Of a DNA stretch of 64,000 nt, positions 54,234 to 63,927 are shown one piece after another. How positions within the stretch are numbered: the first letter of the stretch is position 1; each line of letters opens with the position of its first letter. A model generated the notes under the pieces. It was not told the DNA's origin. It worked only from the letters and a program-made list of their open reading frames with translations, and did no database searches. Made by a program: the position numbers and the translations under genes. Origin of the DNA: Sediminibacterium sp. (lineage in GTDB: Bacteria > Bacteroidota > Bacteroidia > Chitinophagales > Chitinophagaceae); contig JAOASM010000007.1 of NCBI GenBank assembly GCA_030158665.1, forward strand, positions 62,001 through 126,000, in the 5' to 3' direction.

Positions 54234-56918
54234 ATGCGTCGAATTGTATCTCTGCTCGGTATTGTGCTATTATTAAGTGTTCAACTTATTGCACAATCTG
54301 TTCCTAGTCCAAAAAGTCATTTTGGATTTAATATTGGTGACAATTATAAATTGGCCACTTTTACTGCAACTGAAGCTTATTTAAAAAAAGTAGCTGCTAG
54401 TTCTAACAAAGTTAAGTTGACAAATATTGGCAAAACAGAGGAGGGACGCAATCACTATATGATGATTGTATCTAGTCCAGAAAATATCAAGCAGTTACAA
54501 CGATATAAGTCTATTTCTCAAAAACTAGCAAGGGCCGAGTCTTTAACAGATGCTGATGCAAAAACTTTAGCAAAAGAAGGCAAGGCCGTTGTATGGATTG
54601 ATGGCGGATTACATGCAACTGAAGTAGTAGGGATTCATCAATGGATAGAGACCATGTATCAAATCATTACTCGTCAAGATGAGGAAACAAAAAACATTTT
54701 AAAGAACACCATTATTTTATTTGTTCATGCCAATCCTGACGGACAAGAATTGGTTTCCAATTGGTATATGCGCAATGCAGATACGTTAAAAAGATCTACG
54801 AATGCGTTGCCAAGATTGTATCAAAAATATATTGGACATGACAACAATCGTGACTTTTTTATGACGAATATGAGTGAATCAAAAAATATGAGTCGTCAAC
54901 AATATATTGAATGGATGCCACAAATTTTATACAACCACCATCAAACAGGCCCTGCAGGAACGGTTGTTGCTGGCCCTCCCTACAGAGATCCTTTCAACTA
55001 TGTGTATAGTCCATTATTGATAACTAGCTTAGATGCCATGGGTGCAGCAATGAGTAGTCGTTTAAATGCAGAACAAAAACCTGGTTATACAATGAAGGGT
55101 GGATCAGTCTATTCTACTTGGTGGAATGGCGGTTTAAGAACCACAGCATACTATCACAATATTGTAGGTATTTTAACAGAGATCATTGGTAGTCCAACAC
55201 CAATGAATATTCCACTAGTACCACAAAGATTGATTCCTAACAGCGGATTACCTTATCCGATTGCACCACAAAAATGGTATTTCAAGAATTCGATAGATTA
55301 TTCTATTTCATTAAACTATGCTGTATTAAATTATGCAGCAAGGTATAAAGATGAAGTGTTATTGAATATGTACAAAATGGGTAAAGCAGCCATTGAAGCA
55401 GGCAACCAAGACAACTGGACACTTTCTCCCAACAAAGTTGAAATGTTGAATGAACAATTAAAGACAGATAAAAGAGATACCCGTGTAGATAGTATCGCAT
55501 TAGAAAATTTTGCAAAAGTGTATAAAGCACCTGGATTAAGAGATCCTCGTGGGTATATCATACCTGCAAATCAAAATTCAAGCGCTGTAGCCTTTGTGAA
55601 TATTTTAATTCAAAGCGGTATCAAAGTACATCAGGCATCAAGTGATTTTGTAGTGGGCGGAAAAAATTATGCTGCTGGATCCTATATAGTAAGAACCAAC
55701 CAAGCATTTAGGGCGCATGTATTAGATATGTTTGACCCACAGGACCACCCAAATGATTTCTTATATCCCGGTGGCCCACCAGTAAGACCTTATGATGCAG
55801 CAGGATGGACTCCAGCCTATACAATGGGTGTTGAGTTTGACAGAATCCTAGATGATTTTAATGGTCCATTTGAAGCCATTCCATACGGGCAAATCCAACA
55901 AGCAAAAAGTAGTCTTGTATTTGGAAATAAAACAAGCAGTACTAGCTACGCCATTACGAATACGGATAACAATAGCTTTATTGCCATCAATGATTTATTA
56001 AAAGCTGGCATTGCTGTATATAAAAATAAAGACGGTTTTTATATAGATGGTGTCTCTGATACGCAAATAAAACAATCATTATTAACTAGTGGACTAACAG
56101 TAAAAGGGATTGAAAATATTCCTGCAGACGCTACTAAAATTTCAACATTAAGAATTGCGTTATGGGATCGTTATGGAGGCTCAATGCCATCTGGATGGGT
56201 AAGATGGATATTAGAACAGCATCATTTTGATTTTAAATTATTGTATGCGAAAGAAATTAATGCGGGTAGTTTAAAAGACAAATTTGATGTGATTGTTTTT
56301 GTAGATGGTGCTATCCCTTCGGTAGTTGCTGGAGCTGCTTCTCCTTATGAGGAAAAAGAACCTAGTCTTGACGAAATCCCTGCAGCATTTCATGCAATGG
56401 TGGGTAAAATCACTGCAGAGAAATCGATACCTGCATTAAAAACGTTTATTGAAGAAGGGGGTGCTGTTGTAACGATAGGCTCAAGTGCAAATCTTGCATA
56501 CCATTTAAACTTGCCCATTAAAAACGCAATTGTAGAAATGAACAATGGCAAAGAACGAACACTGCCAGGAGAAAAGTTTTATATCCCAGGTAGCATTTTA
56601 CAAGTGGCTGTCGAACCTTCTGTTAAAGCCAATTGGGGTATGAAAAATAAAGCGGACGTATATTTTAACAATAGCCCTGTTTTTAAAGTACAGCCTGCTG
56701 CAATTGCCAATGGATCAATTACACCATTGGCATGGTTTGCCTCTGATAAAACCTTGAGAAGTGGATGGGCATTTGGACAAGCTTACCTACAGGATGGTGT
56801 AGCTGCTTTTGAAGCAAAAATTGGAAAAGGTAAGTTGTTTGTGTATGGACCAGAAATTACTTTTAGAGGACAAACACATTCAACCTATAAAATGTTATTC
56901 AATCAATTGTATAAATAG
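54234..56918 (+). CDS. M14 family zinc carboxypeptidase, exported
   Basis: 894 residues, signal peptide about 1-20 (ending LIAQ). The zinc motif HxxE is H127-x-x-E130 in GGLHATEVVG; a downstream HANPDGQELVSNWYMRN, NRDFFMTN and NHHQTG supply the third ligand and substrate site. The catalytic domain is about 45-360. The remaining about 500 residues, with a GATase1-like segment (IEEGGAVVTIGSS), are typical of the large Bacteroidota form. Removes C-terminal residues or acts on peptidoglycan peptides. Monocistronic. Confidence 0.87.
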   Translation: MRRIVSLLGIVLLLSVQLIAQSVPSPKSHFGFNIGDNYKLATFTATEAYLKKVAASSNKVKLTNIGKTEEGRNHYMMIVSSPENIKQLQRYKSISQKLARAESLTDADAKTLAKEGKAVVWIDGGLHATEVVGIHQWIETMYQIITRQDEETKNILKNTIILFVHANPDGQELVSNWYMRNADTLKRSTNALPRLYQKYIGHDNNRDFFMTNMSESKNMSRQQYIEWMPQILYNHHQTGPAGTVVAGPPYRDPFNYVYSPLLITSLDAMGAAMSSRLNAEQKPGYTMKGGSVYSTWWNGGLRTTAYYHNIVGILTEIIGSPTPMNIPLVPQRLIPNSGLPYPIAPQKWYFKNSIDYSISLNYAVLNYAARYKDEVLLNMYKMGKAAIEAGNQDNWTLSPNKVEMLNEQLKTDKRDTRVDSIALENFAKVYKAPGLRDPRGYIIPANQNSSAVAFVNILIQSGIKVHQASSDFVVGGKNYAAGSYIVRTNQAFRAHVLDMFDPQDHPNDFLYPGGPPVRPYDAAGWTPAYTMGVEFDRILDDFNGPFEAIPYGQIQQAKSSLVFGNKTSSTSYAITNTDNNSFIAINDLLKAGIAVYKNKDGFYIDGVSDTQIKQSLLTSGLTVKGIENIPADATKISTLRIALWDRYGGSMPSGWVRWILEQHHFDFKLLYAKEINAGSLKDKFDVIVFVDGAIPSVVAGAASPYEEKEPSLDEIPAAFHAMVGKITAEKSIPALKTFIEEGGAVVTIGSSANLAYHLNLPIKNAIVEMNNGKERTLPGEKFYIPGSILQVAVEPSVKANWGMKNKADVYFNNSPVFKVQPAAIANGSITPLAWFASDKTLRSGWAFGQAYLQDGVAAFEAKIGKGKLFVYGPEITFRGQTHSTYKMLFNQLYK

Positions 56919-56952
56919 TTTTTCTGGATACAATTTGAAATGACACTATAAG

Positions 56953-56990
56953 ACAAAAAAAAGGAGCTACAATTGTAGCTCCTTTTTTTA
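56953..56990. terminator. Bidirectional terminator between M14 and M24 genes
   Basis: Perfect palindrome AAGGAGCTACAA/TTGTAGCTCCTT (56961-56984) with flanking A- and T-runs. Confidence 0.92.
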
Positions 56991-56999
56991 TTGTTGGTT

Positions 57000-58286
57000 T
57001 TATCCAAATGGCTGTTCAATAGAAATACTTTGTTTTGAAAAATAATGAGGACCATCTTCGGAGATATACAAACAATCTTCTAATCGAATCCCGAATTCGC
57101 CCGGAATTGAAATAGTTGGCTCATTGCTAAAACACATGCCCACTGCCATTGGTGTAGTGTTGCCTTTTACAAAATTTGTCCACTCGTGTCCTTCTAAGCC
57201 AATACCATGTCCTGTTCTGTGTGGAAGTCCTGGTAATTTATAATTGCTTTTAAATCCTGCTTTTTCTATAACGGCTCTTGCTGCGGCATCAACCACTTCA
57301 CATGGTGCACCAATTTTAATGGCTGCAAATGCTGCATTTTGTGCTTCTAATTCAATATTCCAAACGTCTATCTGTCTTTGTGTTGGCTTGCCAACCACAA
57401 TCGTTCTTGTGATGTCAGAAGCGTAACCTTCTACACTTGTTCCTCCGTCAACCATTACGATATCGCCTTCATTGATTACTTGAGGTGTAATACTACCATG
57501 TGGCAATGCGGAATACTTTCCTACTTGCACAGATGCACCACCACTATAACCTAATTTTCTAAATGCCGCACTGATATTGCCGCTAAATTCTGATTGCGAC
57601 ATACCAGGTCGAATAGTTGCAAAAGCTGCTTGATAGGCTTGTATGGTGATATCACTTGAATACTGCATTAATGCAATTTCTGCTTTAGACTTATACATTC
57701 TACAACCAGCAGTAACAGGTGTTGCATCTACTATCTCAAAACCTGTTGCTAATTTTTTTACACCGTCAGCAATAAAAAAGCGAACACGTTCTTCCATTCC
57801 AATTCTTTTATATTGAACGCCTCTGTCTTTAATGATCCCGAAAATCAAAGCATACGGGCTTTCATGTTCTTCCCAACATCTCACTTCATCACCAAAAACA
57901 GGATTCAATAATTCCATCGCCCTATCTTCTTCAAATTTTGGACAGACATAAGCAATCGCCCCTTTTGCTGGTATCACCACACCAAAAGTTCTTTCACTTT
58001 GTCCCCATCGCATACCTGTAAAATAAAAACAAGAAGCAGTGCCTTCTAAAAAAATGGCATCGATTTTTTCTTTCGCCATTATTGCTTGTGCTTTTGCAAT
58101 ACGTTGTTTACGCTCCTCTACTGTAATTGGCACAACGCCTTCTTTCATTGGCAATAAGGCATCAATTGATGTTGGCAGTTGACTTTTATTTTCATTTTCT
58201 CCAGCCATTACTTTACTACTTAATCCTAATGCTCCTGCAGATAAAATTGCAGTGCTTAAAAATTTTCTTCTATTTTGACTCATCAT
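57000..58286 (-). CDS. M24 family metallopeptidase (Xaa-Pro aminopeptidase-like), Tat-type signal
   Basis: 428 residues from the ATG at 58286 (MMSQNRRKFL); the next Met codon is equally good. Longer starts would overlap the upstream GGT gene and put residues before the twin-arginine signal (NRRKFLSTAILSAGALG). Metal ligands: two Asp in VMVDGGTSVEGYASDITRTI, His in HRTGHGIGLEGHEW, Glu in FSNEPTISI and GIRLEDCLYI. Hydrolyses Xaa-Pro bonds in the periplasm. About 60 bases downstream of the GGT gene on the same strand. Confidence 0.88.
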   Translation of the reverse strand: MMSQNRRKFLSTAILSAGALGLSSKVMAGENENKSQLPTSIDALLPMKEGVVPITVEERKQRIAKAQAIMAKEKIDAIFLEGTASCFYFTGMRWGQSERTFGVVIPAKGAIAYVCPKFEEDRAMELLNPVFGDEVRCWEEHESPYALIFGIIKDRGVQYKRIGMEERVRFFIADGVKKLATGFEIVDATPVTAGCRMYKSKAEIALMQYSSDITIQAYQAAFATIRPGMSQSEFSGNISAAFRKLGYSGGASVQVGKYSALPHGSITPQVINEGDIVMVDGGTSVEGYASDITRTIVVGKPTQRQIDVWNIELEAQNAAFAAIKIGAPCEVVDAAARAVIEKAGFKSNYKLPGLPHRTGHGIGLEGHEWTNFVKGNTTPMAVGMCFSNEPTISIPGEFGIRLEDCLYISEDGPHYFSKQSISIEQPFG

Positions 58287-58342
58287 TTTGTTTTTATTCA
58301 ACATTAATTTTAAATCCCTATTGAAATAATTTCTAATCGAAA

Positions 58343-60265
58343 TTACCAAGCGATGCCATAATCTTCTCCGTGATTAGAACTACCTCCCCACATAGAGCCG
58401 TGCTTCCAGTCAAATAAAATTGCATTAATTGGACCACTAGTGCGATCATCGAATGTCAAATTATATCCTCTAGCTCTTAAATCTTTTCGGACCCATTCAG
58501 AAACATTATCGTGTAATAATAAACTACCTGGTCTTGGTTTTCTATCTGCTACTTTTGATCCCCCTAAAGAAAGCCAAAGTTGATTGGTATTGATATTCGC
58601 CGCTTCCGATGCTTCTTGAACAGTCATGCCAAATTCAACCATATTCAAAAAGAACTGTAATAAATTTTGATCCTGTGTATCTCCACCTTGCACACCAAAA
58701 GCCATATAAGGCTTGCCCTCTTTTAACGCCAAGCTTGGAGTCAAGGTGACTCTTGGTCTTTTACCGGGAGCAACTACATTAAATGGATTTTGTGCAGAAT
58801 CCAATACAAAACTTTGCATGCGCTGGCTCATACCTACACCAGTGTTACCTGCAATGGTTGCTGGCAACCAGCCACCACTTGGCGTGATAGATACCACCCA
58901 GCCTTCTTTGTCAGCAGCTTCTACAGTGGTAGTACCTCTCCATAAGCGATCCATATAATCTGCATCGATCGGTAATTTTTCATTAACGCCTACCGCAGCT
59001 ATTGTTCTTAAATCATGTGCGGGCGCAAATCCAGTTTTTGTTTTTCCTGTATCTGCAGCAGGTTGAAATCCTTTTGCTTTAATTAAATCTAAGTAAGGAT
59101 TTGTTTTGCCTTCAAAAGGATAAGGATCTCCAGGACCAGCGTTGGCATTGTTCATTGCCATGTTGATCTCACTAGCTCTTTGTTTTGCATACGCTTTACT
59201 AAGCAATCCATTGATTGGTTGGTTTTGTGCAAACTTTGGATCGCCATAATAAAAATCACGATCTGCAAAACTTAAATTCATGGCCTGATAAATAGTATGA
59301 ATATAATCAGCGGAATTATATCCCATTTTTTTCAAGTCAAAATTTTCAACAATATTTAACGCTTGTAATAAAGACGGGCCCTGTGTCCAAGCTTGTAATT
59401 TATATACATCAATCCCTTTATAATTAACCATAGATGGCGCTTCTTCCGTAGGTCGCCAATTTTTTAAATCTTCTTTAGTAATTAAACCACCTTGTTCTTG
59501 AACTCCTCTTACAAATTCATCTGCAATATCTCCTTTATAAAAACGATCATAGGCAGCCCAGATAGCTTCCTTACGAGATTTACCTTTCTTTAAAGCATCT
59601 TGTTCTGCGTCCACCATTTTTTGTAAAGTGTTCAATAAATCTTTTTGAACAAAAATTTCACCTGCTTCTGGTGCTTCACGTTTTTCTCCCAAATGGGGTA
59701 ATAAAACCTTCTTACTATACGGCCAGGTTTTAATCAATGCTTTGCCACGCTCTATACTATTAGCTGTTTGTGCATCTATTGGGTAACCCGCAGCCAAGTT
59801 CATCGCTGGTGCCAAAACTTCCTTCAAACTCATCGTTCCATAATTGGCTAACATCAAACAAATGCCCCCCGGTGTTCCAGGAGTTGTTGCCGCTAATGGT
59901 CCGTATTCTGGAGGGAAACTGTATCCCTTACCTTTAAAAAATTCTGGAGTAGCCCCTGTTGGCGCAAAACCCATTGCACTAATCGCTATTACTTTTTTTG
60001 TATTGGGATTGTAGATCAAGGCCTGTGTTTCTCCACCCCAACTTAATACATCCCACATGGTACAAGTTGCCGCAAGCATAGCACAAGAGGCATCTACCGC
60101 GTTTCCACCTTTTTGAAAAATCATGGATCCAGCTGTAGCCGCTAAAGGCTTACCTGTGATGGCTACCCAGTCCTTACCGTGTAAAGGCGGTTTTTGAGTT
60201 TGTTGTGCAATTGCATTTGTCAAACAAACCGTTGTTAAAACAAGTGTTACGATGTACTTTTTCAT
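58343..60265 (-). CDS. Gamma-glutamyltransferase family protein (Ntn-hydrolase), exported
   Basis: 640 residues from the ATG at 60265 (MKKYIVTLVL); the longer frame has no signal-like start. Signal ends near AIAQ. GGT marks: GGNAVDASCAMLAATCTMWDVLSWGGE, GPLAATTPGTPGG, the self-cleavage threonine in WRGTTTVEAADKEGWVVSITPSGGW, and a late FGVQGGDTQDQNLLQFFLN. It transfers or hydrolyses gamma-glutamyl groups, as in glutathione use, or other gamma-linked amides. The M24 gene follows in a likely operon; the D-aminoacylase gene is divergent. Confidence 0.88.
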   Translation of the reverse strand: MKKYIVTLVLTTVCLTNAIAQQTQKPPLHGKDWVAITGKPLAATAGSMIFQKGGNAVDASCAMLAATCTMWDVLSWGGETQALIYNPNTKKVIAISAMGFAPTGATPEFFKGKGYSFPPEYGPLAATTPGTPGGICLMLANYGTMSLKEVLAPAMNLAAGYPIDAQTANSIERGKALIKTWPYSKKVLLPHLGEKREAPEAGEIFVQKDLLNTLQKMVDAEQDALKKGKSRKEAIWAAYDRFYKGDIADEFVRGVQEQGGLITKEDLKNWRPTEEAPSMVNYKGIDVYKLQAWTQGPSLLQALNIVENFDLKKMGYNSADYIHTIYQAMNLSFADRDFYYGDPKFAQNQPINGLLSKAYAKQRASEINMAMNNANAGPGDPYPFEGKTNPYLDLIKAKGFQPAADTGKTKTGFAPAHDLRTIAAVGVNEKLPIDADYMDRLWRGTTTVEAADKEGWVVSITPSGGWLPATIAGNTGVGMSQRMQSFVLDSAQNPFNVVAPGKRPRVTLTPSLALKEGKPYMAFGVQGGDTQDQNLLQFFLNMVEFGMTVQEASEAANINTNQLWLSLGGSKVADRKPRPGSLLLHDNVSEWVRKDLRARGYNLTFDDRTSGPINAILFDWKHGSMWGGSSNHGEDYGIAW

Positions 60266-60369
60266 AGTTTCATTATTGGTCCAATGAAAATACATTTTTT
60301 ATGAATAATAAATAAAAATGAATGACAAATGGAATAGGATTCAGTAAATTGAGTAGACAAAATATGCTT

Positions 60370-61938
60370 ATGAAAAATATCCATCTTCTCATCGCCTTCG
60401 TTTTCTCTGTGCTTTATACAAATGCACAAAATGCAGACTTTATCATTCGAAACGGAAAACTAATAGATGGCACAGGGAATCAATGGCAATATAAAGATGT
60501 TGCTATCAAAGGCAACAAGATTATTGCAGTAGGAAATTTGAAAAACTGGAAAGCAACTAAAGAGATAGATGCGAAAGGATTGATTGTAGCGCCTGGTTTT
60601 ATTGATGTGCATGGACACCTAGAAGGTGGTGAAACAAGAAATCCATTGGCAAGTAATTTTTTGTATGATGGGGTAACAACGGTGGTGACAGGTAATTGTG
60701 GAGGCTCTGCTGATAATTTAAACACCTATTTTAATCAACTTGACTCAATTGGGATGTCTATTAATATTGCATCCTTGATTGGACATAATACAATCCGCAA
60801 ACAAGTGATGGGCACTGCAAATAGACATGCAACAGAAGCAGAGCTGCAACAAATGGAAAAAATTGCAGCACAGGCCATGAAGGATGGTGCGGTGGGTATG
60901 TCAACTGGTTTAATTTATATTCCCGGAACCTATGCCCCTACTGAAGAAGTGGTGCGTATCGCAAAAGTGATTGCAGCAAACGGAGGCGTTTATGCTTCAC
61001 ACATTCGCAACGAAGAAAATCAAGTGGTGGATGCCGTGAATGAGGCTATCCATATTGGAAGAGCAGCGAATATCCCTGTTGAAATTTCACATTTTAAAAT
61101 TAGTGGTCAAAACAATTGGGGAAGAAGCAAGGAAACAATTCCATTGGTTGTAAATGCAAGAAAAGAAGGCATTGATGTCACAATAGACCAATATCCATAT
61201 ACTGCCAGTAGTACACAATTAAGTGTCTTATTGCCAGACTGGGTTTTATCAGATGGGCAGGACTCCATTTTTGCAAGGTTAAAAAATCCAACTATTCGAA
61301 AAAAAGTGGCCAATGAAATCATCGGCATTTTAAAAGAAAGAGGGATCAAGCATTTCACTTATGCAGTAGTAGCAAACTATAAGGCTGATAGTACTTATAA
61401 TGGAAAAGATATCGAGGCAATTAATTTATTAAGGGGCAATAAACATAAAGCACTTGACGAAGCAGAAACAATCATTCAAATGATGGAACAAGGTGGTGCA
61501 CAAATGATTTACCATGGCATGAACGAATCGGATGTTAAAGCCATCATGCAGTATCCCTTTAATATGTTTGCAAGTGATGCGGGCATCGCGATGAAAGGAT
61601 ATGGTAAACCACATCCAAGGGCGTATGGCACTAATTCACGTGTTTTAGGAAGATATGTAAGAGAGATGGGTGTGTTGAGTTTAGAAGAAGCTATAAGAAG
61701 AATGACCTCCCTGCCCGCTACAAAATTCAATATCGAAAAGAGAGGCGTGATACAAGAGGGTAACTTTGCCGACATTGTTGTGTTTGACGCTGATGAAGTA
61801 ACTGATATGGCCACCTTTCAAGATTCGCACCAATATGCCAAAGGTTTCAAATACATCTGGGTAAATGGTGCGCTAAGTTTGGATCAGTCAGTCCAAGTAC
61901 CTGTGAAAAAAGGAATCTCGATTAGAAAATCTCTTTAG
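60370..61938 (+). CDS. D-aminoacylase / N-acyl-D-amino-acid deacylase family amidohydrolase, exported
   Basis: 522 residues from the ATG at 60370 (MKNIHLLIAF); an ATG two codons earlier and the distant one at 60322 are less suited to the signal peptide. Signal ends YTNAQ. Metal-binding HxH in PGFIDVHGHLEGG, then GNCGGSAD, VGMSTGLIYIPGTYAPTEE, ASHIRNE, EISHFKISGQ and DQYPYTASST. It deacylates N-acyl-D-amino acids or similar amides. Divergent from the GGT gene. A long AT-rich gap follows before the rhodopsin gene. Confidence 0.88.
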   Translation: MKNIHLLIAFVFSVLYTNAQNADFIIRNGKLIDGTGNQWQYKDVAIKGNKIIAVGNLKNWKATKEIDAKGLIVAPGFIDVHGHLEGGETRNPLASNFLYDGVTTVVTGNCGGSADNLNTYFNQLDSIGMSINIASLIGHNTIRKQVMGTANRHATEAELQQMEKIAAQAMKDGAVGMSTGLIYIPGTYAPTEEVVRIAKVIAANGGVYASHIRNEENQVVDAVNEAIHIGRAANIPVEISHFKISGQNNWGRSKETIPLVVNARKEGIDVTIDQYPYTASSTQLSVLLPDWVLSDGQDSIFARLKNPTIRKKVANEIIGILKERGIKHFTYAVVANYKADSTYNGKDIEAINLLRGNKHKALDEAETIIQMMEQGGAQMIYHGMNESDVKAIMQYPFNMFASDAGIAMKGYGKPHPRAYGTNSRVLGRYVREMGVLSLEEAIRRMTSLPATKFNIEKRGVIQEGNFADIVVFDADEVTDMATFQDSHQYAKGFKYIWVNGALSLDQSVQVPVKKGISIRKSL

Positions 61939-62225
61939 ATTTTATATCTTTTTTAAAAATATTTTCTTGAAATGTTAAAATAGCGTTTAATACACTACTA
62001 ATCAATAGTCTATATTCAAAAAAAATATTTATTGGCAAAATAGCTCCACAAAATAATTTTAGCTAATCGATTGATTCAATAGTGTTTAGTAAATTATCGA
62101 TGATGCAACATGGAATTTTGGTGTTAACTTTTTTAACATATCGTACTTGAGGTTAACAAACAATTATTATAAATTGATGTTATTACTAACGATTGTTATA
62201 ACCAAGTTCACCAAATCTCCACTAT
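61939..62225. promoter_or_regulatory. AT-rich intergenic region upstream of proteorhodopsin
   Basis: 287 bases without a gene. It holds inverted repeats, notably TGTTAA-N5-TTAACA (62122-62138) followed by a second GTTAAC (62152-62157) and TAAC-GATT-GTTA nearer the start. I found no perfect TAnnTTTG element. Possible light- or stress-responsive control region, by inference. Confidence 0.4.
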
Positions 62226-62948
62226 ATGGATTCTTTATTTCTATTAGACGCAACTACAGTGATTGCAAAAACGGACTACGTTTCGTTTACATTCTTTGTA
62301 GGCACAATGGCTATGATGGCCGCTTCTGTATTTTTCTTTTTTGAATTGAACAACACAAGTCAAGAGTGGCGTACCTCGGTATTGGTATCGGGTTTGATCA
62401 CTTTTATTGCTGCGGTTCACTACTACTACATGCGTAGTTACTATGCAGAAACGCATGATTCTCCAACCTTTTTCCGTTACGTAGATTGGTTGTTAACTGT
62501 GCCTTTGATGTGTGTTGAGTTTTACTTAATCACAAAGAAAGCAGGTGGTACAACAAATTTATTATGGAAGATGATTTTAGCTTCTGTAGTAATGTTAGTA
62601 ACTGGTTACATGGGCGAAGCTGGATTAGGCAACGCTACAGTTTGGGGTACAGTAAGTGCTCTTGCATACTTCTACATAGTATATGAAGTTTGGATGGGCG
62701 ATGTTAAGAAATTAGCAACTAGCGCTGGAACGGCTGTTGCTTCAGCTAACAAAGCATTAGGCTGGTTTATCTTAGTTGGTTGGGCTATTTATCCATTAGG
62801 ATATTTAATCGGAACAGCTGAAGGTCAGTGGTATGCTGGATTTGCAAATATTGGATTGGATATGAACATTGTTTACAACATCGGTGATGCTGTAAATAAA
62901 ATCGGATTCGGTCTTGTTATATATGCATTAAGCAGAAAAACTGCATAA
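62226..62948 (+). CDS. Green-absorbing-type proteorhodopsin, light-driven proton pump
   Basis: 240 residues, seven transmembrane helices. Helix C reads RYVDWLLTVPLMCVEFYLI with the proton acceptor D87, T91 and the donor E98 (the DTE set of proton-pumping proteorhodopsins). M95, at the spectral tuning position (105 in the reference protein), fits green absorption and is usual in Bacteroidota. H65 matches the acceptor partner, D221 is the second counter-ion and K225 (NKIGFGLVIY) holds retinal. It pumps protons out under light. The blh gene downstream supplies retinal; a terminator separates the two. Confidence 0.96.
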   Translation: MDSLFLLDATTVIAKTDYVSFTFFVGTMAMMAASVFFFFELNNTSQEWRTSVLVSGLITFIAAVHYYYMRSYYAETHDSPTFFRYVDWLLTVPLMCVEFYLITKKAGGTTNLLWKMILASVVMLVTGYMGEAGLGNATVWGTVSALAYFYIVYEVWMGDVKKLATSAGTAVASANKALGWFILVGWAIYPLGYLIGTAEGQWYAGFANIGLDMNIVYNIGDAVNKIGFGLVIYALSRKTA

Positions 62949-62962
62949 TACATACTATCTTT

Positions 62963-62996
62963 AAGGGGCGAGTGGATTCACTCGCCCCTTTTTTTA
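62963..62996 (+). terminator. Terminator between proteorhodopsin and blh
   Basis: 12-bp perfect stem AAGGGGCGAGTG/CACTCGCCCCTT (62963-62974 with 62979-62990) followed by a T-run, ending about 11 bases before the blh start codon. Confidence 0.92.
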
Positions 62997-63006
62997 TGCC
63001 TACTAT

Positions 63007-63927
63007 ATGCAAATAAAGCTCAGACAATTACTTTTGATCATTGGATTTTGTATGGCCTTGCTACATGCTTATTTCCCAATATCAACCAATCAGCAATTGG
63101 TGGTTTTATTTGTCACCCTCTTTACCTTAGGCATACCACACGGAGCTTTAGATTTTTACATCGATCAAAAATTAAATGCAGGTGCTGGTAAAAATCACAG
63201 ATATGTGTTTCTTTTAAAATACCTCTTGAATATGTTGGCATATGGATTGGTATGGTATTTTCTTCCAACCATTGCTATCCTCATATTCATTGGATTAACT
63301 GCTTTTCACTTTGGAGAAATAGATTGGCTAGGGAAAAGTTATACTGGCATTCACAAATTAGTCTATAGTATTTTGGGGCTAAGTTGGATTTTATTTCTAC
63401 TCAGTAAAAACATTCATACTGCTATTGATGTATTTGTTTTACTTGGACAATCAAAGTTGCAAGCAGAGGAGTACATCCATTTTGCAAAAATAATACTGCC
63501 TATTTCTCAGGCTGCCCTTGTAGGGATACATATTATTTTATTCTTTTCGAGTAAATATTTTTTTTCAGACAACAAGCAGTTCTTTTTTGCAGTCATGCAA
63601 ATTGGATGTTTAACCATTTTAAACATGCTCTTACCGCTTTGGTTGTGCTTTAGTTTTTATTTTGGTTTGTGGCATTCGATTTTATCATTTGATAAAATAA
63701 GACAGGAGTTTGAAATGCAAAACAGCCTTATAGGATGGAAAAAATTATTAGCAAAAGCAATACCATACGCAGTTGTAGCATGGACCGGTATTCTTGTATT
63801 TATTTATTTTTCGCTAGGAGCTTGGACTATAAAAGAAGTTTTGCCGCTTTTGTTTATTGGCATTGCAGTACTTGCTTTACCTCATTTACAGGTATTCACT
63901 AAAATTAAGCTTGACCCCTCTAAGTAA
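63007..63927 (+). CDS. blh: Blh-type beta-carotene 15,15'-dioxygenase
   Basis: 306 residues, about eight membrane segments. The conserved histidines and acids of the Brp/Blh family are visible: GIPHGALDFYIDQ (H45, D49), FHFGEIDW (H101, E104, D106) and FYFGLWHSILSFDK. It cleaves beta-carotene symmetrically into two retinals, supplying the chromophore for the proteorhodopsin next to it. Any carotenoid (crt) genes must lie beyond the window. Expression probably needs read-through or its own weak promoter, because a strong terminator precedes it. Confidence 0.93.
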   Translation: MQIKLRQLLLIIGFCMALLHAYFPISTNQQLVVLFVTLFTLGIPHGALDFYIDQKLNAGAGKNHRYVFLLKYLLNMLAYGLVWYFLPTIAILIFIGLTAFHFGEIDWLGKSYTGIHKLVYSILGLSWILFLLSKNIHTAIDVFVLLGQSKLQAEEYIHFAKIILPISQAALVGIHIILFFSSKYFFSDNKQFFFAVMQIGCLTILNMLLPLWLCFSFYFGLWHSILSFDKIRQEFEMQNSLIGWKKLLAKAIPYAVVAWTGILVFIYFSLGAWTIKEVLPLLFIGIAVLALPHLQVFTKIKLDPSK

